Assembly (NCBI RefSeq): GCF_013376045.1
Contig: NZ_JABMJG010000015.1
Coordinates: 1-64,000 of the forward strand
DNA from: Variovorax sp. SG517
Lineage (GTDB): Bacteria > Pseudomonadota > Gammaproteobacteria > Burkholderiales > Burkholderiaceae_C
DNA length: 64,000 bases
Direction of reading: 5' to 3'
Positions 59,846 through 64,000 of the stretch are shown one piece after another. How positions within the stretch are numbered: the stretch's first letter is position 1; every line of letters starts with the position of its first letter. Below the pieces are notes generated by a model, which had not been told where the DNA came from, ran no database searches, and saw only the letters and a program-made list of their open reading frames with translations. Position numbers and translations under genes: made by a program.

Positions 59846-60585
59846 CAGCTTCGCCTCCCGCTCAGGGCCACCGGCGGCAACGGGTACGGCACGTCGCGCT
59901 CGACCCAGTCCATGAAATCGGCGCGCACGCCCGGAAAACCGATCAGCTTCCAGCCGACCAGGCCGCGGTTGCCGCCATGCACGGGATCGGCAAAGAAGCC
60001 TTCGCGCACGTTCTGCAGCAGCAGCGAAAAGAAGAGCCCGGCCGGCACGGTGTCGAACTGCGCCTGCCCCGCTTCGATGGCGTGCAAGGCCGCGTCCTGC
60101 GCATCCGCGGCGAGCTGCGCAAAGGGCTTGCCGTGGGCCTTGCGCACGAAGCCGTCGGCGGCGGCCAGGCCCAGCCGATAGATCTGCTGCGGCGTGAGCT
60201 GCGACTGATAGCCCAGCGTGGCCGGTGCATCGGCCTGGAACGGGCCCTGCATGTACCACAGCGCCCCCGTGGCCCAGGGCGTGTCCATCTGCCGGTCGAT
60301 GAATTCCGGCACGCCCGCCTCGATCGCCCCCGGCCCCAGCGCATCGCTCGGAATCAACCGACCGCTGGCAGCACGGACAAAGGCCCATTCGTCGGCCGTG
60401 AAAAAGCGCGGCGTGTAGGGCTGCGTCTCCGGGGCTGCGCCCGCCTTGCCGGGCGTTGCCGCGGCCGGACGGCTGTCGCAGGCAGGCAGCGCCACGGCGG
60501 CGAACGTCGCTGCGCCCAGGCCCTTGAAGAGCCGGCGCCTGGAAGAAGAATCCGGGGAAGAATCGGGTGGGTTCGGTGCGGTCAC
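59845..60585 (-). CDS. Gluconate 2-dehydrogenase subunit 3-like protein (Tat-exported)
   Basis: A 246-residue small subunit. I choose GTG 60585 with AGGAG seven bases upstream. A twin-arginine signal (SSSRRRLFKGLGAATFAAVA) and lipobox-like LPACDS are followed by the subunit-3 domain (FTADEWAFVRAASGRLIPSD, GVPEFIDRQMD). It escorts the cofactor-bearing flavoprotein through Tat. It lies between the cytochrome and flavoprotein genes with short gaps or overlap. Confidence 0.87.
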   Translation of the reverse strand: MTAPNPPDSSPDSSSRRRLFKGLGAATFAAVALPACDSRPAAATPGKAGAAPETQPYTPRFFTADEWAFVRAASGRLIPSDALGPGAIEAGVPEFIDRQMDTPWATGALWYMQGPFQADAPATLGYQSQLTPQQIYRLGLAAADGFVRKAHGKPFAQLAADAQDAALHAIEAGQAQFDTVPAGLFFSLLLQNVREGFFADPVHGGNRGLVGWKLIGFPGVRADFMDWVERDVPYPLPPVALSGRRS

Positions 60586-60617
60586 GGTGATGCTCCTGTA
60601 GAGGGCCGGGCCCAGGC

Positions 60618-61973
60618 CTATCGGGCGGCCGGCGCCTGCGCGGCCATGTCCTTCTCGACGGCCTGGCGAATGGGGCCGACCTGCGCCGCGTCCACCTTCG
60701 GCGCCTGGTTGCCCCAGCTCTGGCGCACGAAGCTCGCGAGCTGCGCGACCTCGTCGTCCGACAGGCGCCAGCCAAAGCCGGGCATGGCCAGTTCGGAAGG
60801 CGCCGTGCCCGTCGCGGGCAACTGGCTGCCTTGCAGGATCAGCCGGATGACCGAGCTCGGATCGGCGGTCAACACGGTCGAGTTGCCGGCAATGCGGGGA
60901 AAGACCCGCGCATAGCCCTTGCCATCGCTGCGGTGACAGCCCGCGCAGTTGTCCGCGTAGAGCTCGGCGCCGCGCGTCGCGTTGACGCCCTGCCACAGGG
61001 CCATGGCCGTGGCGGGGTCCGGCTTGAATGCCGACACCGCATCGGCGCTCGGCTCCAGCGTCTTCAGATAGGCGGCGACGGCGTTCAGGTCCTCGTCGCT
61101 CAGGTGCTGCGTGCTGTGCACGATGGCGTCGTTCATCGGACCGCCGACCACCGCGTGGGACGGGTTGCGCGCCGCCCGCAAGGTGGCGACGATGTCGGCC
61201 GCCGACCAGCCCCCCAGGCCATCGGCAGGATTGCCGCGCAGAGTCACCGCGACCCATCCGTCGATGAGCGGACCGCCCGCCAGGTAGGCGGACCCGGACT
61301 CGTCCAGCGCCTTCTCCTGCATCGTGACCGACCGCGGCGTGTGGCAACTGCCGCAATGGCCCAGGCCCTGCACGAGGTACGCACCGCGGGCCACCGACAT
61401 GTCCGCATAGCGGTGGGCATCGAAGGCGACGGCATCGGGCCGGGGCGCGAAGGCCTTGCGCCACAGCGCCAGTGGCCAGCGGATCGACAAGGGCCAGACC
61501 AGGCCGCGCGGATGCGGGGTCGCCGGCGCCGGCGTCACGCCCTGCATGAAGAAGGCATACAGCGCGCGCACGTCGTCGTCCGTCATGCGCGCATAGGAGG
61601 GAAACGGCATCGCCGGATACAGGGAGTCGCCATCGGCCCGGATGCCGTGGCGCACGGCGCGGTCGAAGTCGTCCAGCGAGTACCGGCCGATGCCACTGTC
61701 GCGATCGGGCGTGATGTTGGTGCTGTAGATCGCGCCGATGGGCGAGGCCAGCGGCAGCCCACCCGCGAAGGGCGCGCCGCCCGACGCGGTGTGGCAGGCC
61801 ACGCAGTCGCCCGCCTGCGCCAGGTACTGCCCCTTGGCCACCAGGCCCGGCGAACGGCCGTCCGCGCCAGCGGCGAGGGCCCTCGTGGACGTCGGCCACA
61901 GCGCCAGCGCCAACAGGACTGTGAAGACGAGTGCCGCAAGGCCGAGCACGACCCATAGGTACTTTTTCAGCAT
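60618..61973 (-). CDS. Triheme cytochrome c subunit of the membrane dehydrogenase
   Basis: A 451-residue protein from ATG 61973: an N-terminal hydrophobic anchor/signal (YLWVVLGLAALVFTVLLALA) and three c-type heme motifs CVACH, CGSCH and CAGCH with downstream Met ligands (for example LYPAMPFPSYARM). This is the layout of cytochrome subunits of gluconate, sorbitol and alcohol dehydrogenases, passing electrons from the flavoprotein to ubiquinone. It is encoded first in the operon. Confidence 0.9.
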   Translation of the reverse strand: MLKKYLWVVLGLAALVFTVLLALALWPTSTRALAAGADGRSPGLVAKGQYLAQAGDCVACHTASGGAPFAGGLPLASPIGAIYSTNITPDRDSGIGRYSLDDFDRAVRHGIRADGDSLYPAMPFPSYARMTDDDVRALYAFFMQGVTPAPATPHPRGLVWPLSIRWPLALWRKAFAPRPDAVAFDAHRYADMSVARGAYLVQGLGHCGSCHTPRSVTMQEKALDESGSAYLAGGPLIDGWVAVTLRGNPADGLGGWSAADIVATLRAARNPSHAVVGGPMNDAIVHSTQHLSDEDLNAVAAYLKTLEPSADAVSAFKPDPATAMALWQGVNATRGAELYADNCAGCHRSDGKGYARVFPRIAGNSTVLTADPSSVIRLILQGSQLPATGTAPSELAMPGFGWRLSDDEVAQLASFVRQSWGNQAPKVDAAQVGPIRQAVEKDMAAQAPAAR

Positions 61974-62223
61974 CGATGCGCTCCTCTCGGGGGCGGTGCG
62001 TTTACAGCGTGAGGGATGTCGACGGGCATTTCCAGCGCCAGCATGCGGGCCCGAAGGCACGCGACGCTTCGAACAGTTTGCAGCAAGGCCGGATTTCCTG
62101 CATCGAAGTCGCCGTCGCCGCTGCGTTCGACGAAGGGATGCCGGCCCTGCGAGCTGGCCTCCAAGGCATGGCTGTGTCCGCTTCGATGTGGGGGCTGCCG
62201 CTGCCCTGCAGAGAAATGCGGCA

Positions 62224-62445
62224 TGGTGACCGAGTTCGATGCGACCTGCTTCGACCTCATCCCCGGCGAACGGATCGTCTGTGCCTGAGAGATGCAACTG
62301 GACGGCCGCAAGATCTCGATCTCGCTCGCCACCCTCGAATTCAAGGCCCCGGCCACGGCGACCCGGCTGATCATGACGGAACAGGGCGCCCTGCTCGAAC
62401 GACTTCGACGACAACGGAAGCCGGGAGCGCGGCGATGCACCAGCT
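62224..62445 (+). pseudogene. SRPBCC/AHSA1-family protein fragment
   Basis: The plus-strand frame reads VTEFDATCFDLIPGERIVCA, a TGA, then MQLDGRKISISLATLEFKAP, ATRLIMTEQGALLE, and after a frame change DFDDNGSRERGDAP. This is the C-terminal half of an AHSA1/START-like protein with one in-frame stop (62287) and one frameshift. Confidence 0.65.
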
Positions 62446-62641
62446 TGCATTCACCGCCTTCTCGCCGGAGCACCGGCATCACCGGCAGCCTGCTGGGATC
62501 GGGTTTGGTCGGCTCTGCATCCCGGCGTCGCATGCTGGAAGCCCCAACAGCCGCATACACGAACTGCCGCACAACTGGGATCTGTCACCCGGATGCTCCC
62601 GGATCGGGCGCATACTGCAAAATTGGCTTAAGCCGTAGGGA

Positions 62642-62851
62642 ATGATGCCCGACACTGAGACACCCTTGCGACTCGCGCGACGCCACGTCGCGTACGGCTC
62701 TCGCCTCGTTGACGAACAGGCCGTGCGGGTTGCTCGAATGGACCCTCACGGCGACCAGGTAGGCCTTGCTATTGTCTTGCTGGAAACGATGAAGCAGACG
62801 CTGGCCGTATTTGTGGCCGACCTGGCACGCCTGGAGGCGAAGTCCTCCTGA
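62642..62851 (+). CDS. Small hypothetical protein, 69 aa
   Basis: MMPDTETPLRLARRHVAYGS, then VRVARMDPHGDQVGLAIVLL and ETMKQTLAVFVADLARLEAK. The pattern (a basic helix, VARLxxxGxxxxxAxxLLxxxxxTL) matches a group of small helical hypothetical proteins common in proteobacteria; function unknown. It overlaps the 3' end of the opposite-strand ORF at 62769-63209, so one of the two may be wrong. Confidence 0.5.
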   Translation: MMPDTETPLRLARRHVAYGSRLVDEQAVRVARMDPHGDQVGLAIVLLETMKQTLAVFVADLARLEAKSS

Positions 62852-63209
62852 AGCTTGGACTGGCTGGCAGGGCAGTTCGCGCACGACGATGCGGCTTGGT
62901 CAGAAGCTGCTGTCGCCGTTCGAAGTGCGCCATCCTCTGTTCAAAGCGCTGGCTGGCGATGTCTCGCAGCGAAGCCACCCGTGCCAAAGCTTGCGCCGGA
63001 TCGCGCCCTCGTTTGGCGATCTGCTCTGCCCATTTCATCGCAAACTCAACCCCTCGTTCGGCCGCCATCCAAGCCGCGAGCTCTTCGCAGGAACTGAACA
63101 CTTCGCTGGCTCGTTTGTGACCTTTCTTGGGTGAGTTGGAGCGTGAAGGATGGACACCAAATGCCGCAGATGCCGACACCACTTTGAGGTGAGCAGCGGC
63201 CACACTCAA
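62769..63209 (-). CDS. Hypothetical protein, 146 aa
   Basis: The middle part (FSSCEELAAWMAAERGVEFA, MKWAEQIAKRGRDPAQALAR) is helical and coding-like; N- and C-terminal parts are less so. It resembles phasin/DUF-type small helical proteins only superficially. The last 27 codons overlap the opposite small ORF, so the real end may be earlier or a frame change may exist. Confidence 0.4.
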   Translation of the reverse strand: MSVAAAHLKVVSASAAFGVHPSRSNSPKKGHKRASEVFSSCEELAAWMAAERGVEFAMKWAEQIAKRGRDPAQALARVASLRDIASQRFEQRMAHFERRQQLLTKPHRRARTALPASPSFRRTSPPGVPGRPQIRPASASSFPARQ

Positions 63210-63423
63210 AATAGTATGCTCAGCGCGCCGCGCAGGCGCAACAAGAGGAGCTGCGACGGTGAGGGACCTTTGACATCGCCTCGAAGGTCACACCGGGGGA
63301 CACGCCGTTGGGCGCGAACACCTGTGCGGGTCGCATCTCGATGCGCGCTCCACCTTCATGCACACCACCGGTACGTGCGCACGAACGCCACGCATCGGAC
63401 CTGCTTTCAATCCAAACTTCAAT

Positions 63424-64000
63424 ATGCCGTCAAGCAGCTTTCCAAGAATCCTCGATGTGTGTACTGCGCGGAGCACGGCACTCTTGCTGGGCCTCGCGCT
63501 CTCGCTGCCTGGGGTGGCACAAACCGCCGCGCCGACGGTGCGCGTGCAATCCGACCTGAAGGACATTCGCATCCAGGCGATCACCAGCCTGCCCAAGGCA
63601 GGCGGCAGTGCCGACGATCGAAACGGTTGCCCGTGGCGCGTGATCCGGCCGAAGTCGGCGGCGGCCAAGCTGGTGGCTGCACAGGGATGGGCGGTGACGG
63701 CGGACGTGCCGCTGGGCGCCTACCGCGCGGTCAGCTTTGCCGGCCAGATGGAAGCCGGCACCAGCGGCACCTGCGGCATCACCCAGGGCAACGTGGCGGT
63801 GTTCGACGGCGACAAGCTGCTCGCGCTGGCCTACGGCAAGTCGGCGGAAGATACCGCCATCGGCAACCTGACGGCACTCGAGGGCGGCACTGTCCGGGTG
63901 TGGGACGGCGACGCGGTCGGCTCGCCAGTGGGCGACCTGCGCATCGAGGCAGACGGCACTGTGCACCTGGGAAAGCTGGCCGATGAGGAGTCGGTCTGCA
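63424..64000 (+). CDS. Exported hypothetical protein, partial (runs off the window)
   Basis: From ATG 63424: a signal peptide (ARSTALLLGLALSLPGVAQT) and a mature part VRVQSDLKDIRIQAITSLPK, GCPWRVIRPKSAAAKLVAAQ and a beta-rich segment (VAVFDGDKLLALAYGKSAED). At least 192 residues with no stop before 64000. Two Cys (NGCPW and SGTCGI) may form a disulphide. Family not recognised. Confidence 0.6.
   Translation, partial: MPSSSFPRILDVCTARSTALLLGLALSLPGVAQTAAPTVRVQSDLKDIRIQAITSLPKAGGSADDRNGCPWRVIRPKSAAAKLVAAQGWAVTADVPLGAYRAVSFAGQMEAGTSGTCGITQGNVAVFDGDKLLALAYGKSAEDTAIGNLTALEGGTVRVWDGDAVGSPVGDLRIEADGTVHLGKLADEESVC

Noticed and set aside
57869..60181. Long plus-strand ORF of 770 residues
   Set aside because: Low-complexity His/Arg/Val/Ala sequence antisense to a well-conserved GMC dehydrogenase; a shadow frame.
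58070..60775. A single 901-residue minus-strand protein
   Set aside because: The N-terminal 300 codons are in the wrong frame relative to the small subunit gene, which has a Tat signal and its own RBS; the GMC protein starts at 59845.

Overview
The window is GC-rich (mostly well above 60 percent by eye) and its gene repertoire points to a betaproteobacterium of the Burkholderiales, most likely a Comamonadaceae/Variovorax-type soil or plant-associated bacterium. The signs are many LysR regulators, an orphan Bug-family binding protein, DUF1302/DUF1329 pairs, MFS carriers and many IS3/IS5/IS21/IS66/IS91/IS110 relics. The taxonomic call is inference from style and gene content.

Layout. 0.5-4.2 kb: a tightly coupled operon of a HAD dehalogenase-like hydrolase, an APH-fold kinase and a PLP class III phospholyase/aminotransferase, followed by an Lrp-type regulator; it probably phosphorylates and then eliminates an amino alcohol. 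4.2-6.7 kb: small genes and a LysR gene whose 5' end was replaced by an IS. 6.6-10.3 kb: an insertion-sequence graveyard around one complete IS3 element. 10.9-14.1 kb: an amine/amino-acid oxidase, MFS carrier and Asp/Glu-racemase-like operon. 14.4-17.6 kb: transposon-end-like tandem repeats, a TetR/epimerase divergent pair with a clear operator, and a broken lipoprotein gene. 17.9-21.9 kb: an IS91-type element with its own tyrosine recombinase, then a complete IS5 in an IS110 relic.

22-40 kb is the most interesting part. An alpha/beta hydrolase and a TetR regulator lie at 22-24 kb. At 25.8-30.2 kb a minus-strand operon encodes an alpha/beta hydrolase, a YCF48-like propeller protein and an RND/MMPL transporter. 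At 31.1-35.9 kb a plus-strand operon encodes a fumarylpyruvate-hydrolase-like enzyme, DUF1302, DUF1329 and an HSL-type hydrolase. At 36.2-40.0 kb a minus-strand operon encodes an alpha/beta hydrolase, an FAD aromatic monooxygenase and an amidohydrolase. All four transcription units carry one and the same palindrome (arms ATTGGATACA and TGTATCCAAT around one central base), placed so that a -10-like element lies inside it. I read this as a single, probably TetR-repressed, regulon for uptake and breakdown of an unidentified ester/amide-containing aromatic or hydrophobic compound.

40-49.5 kb: a second catabolic block with a LysR regulator, MFS carrier, a decayed paralogous LysR, Ldh2-type dehydrogenase, aldehyde dehydrogenase, cupin, VOC protein, quinone oxidoreductase, DUF1330 protein and Bug binding protein. 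A decayed ALDH-VOC copy at 30.6-30.9 kb links it to the first block. 49.6-50.7 kb: a chimera of IS3, IS21 and epimerase fragments. 51-57.7 kb: ordinary accessory genes (SnoaL-like, SDR/LysR pair, XRE regulators, Pmp3-like protein, fluoroacetate-dehalogenase-like hydrolase). 58-62 kb: a three-subunit membrane-linked dehydrogenase operon (triheme cytochrome c, small subunit, GMC flavoprotein). The window ends inside an exported protein gene.
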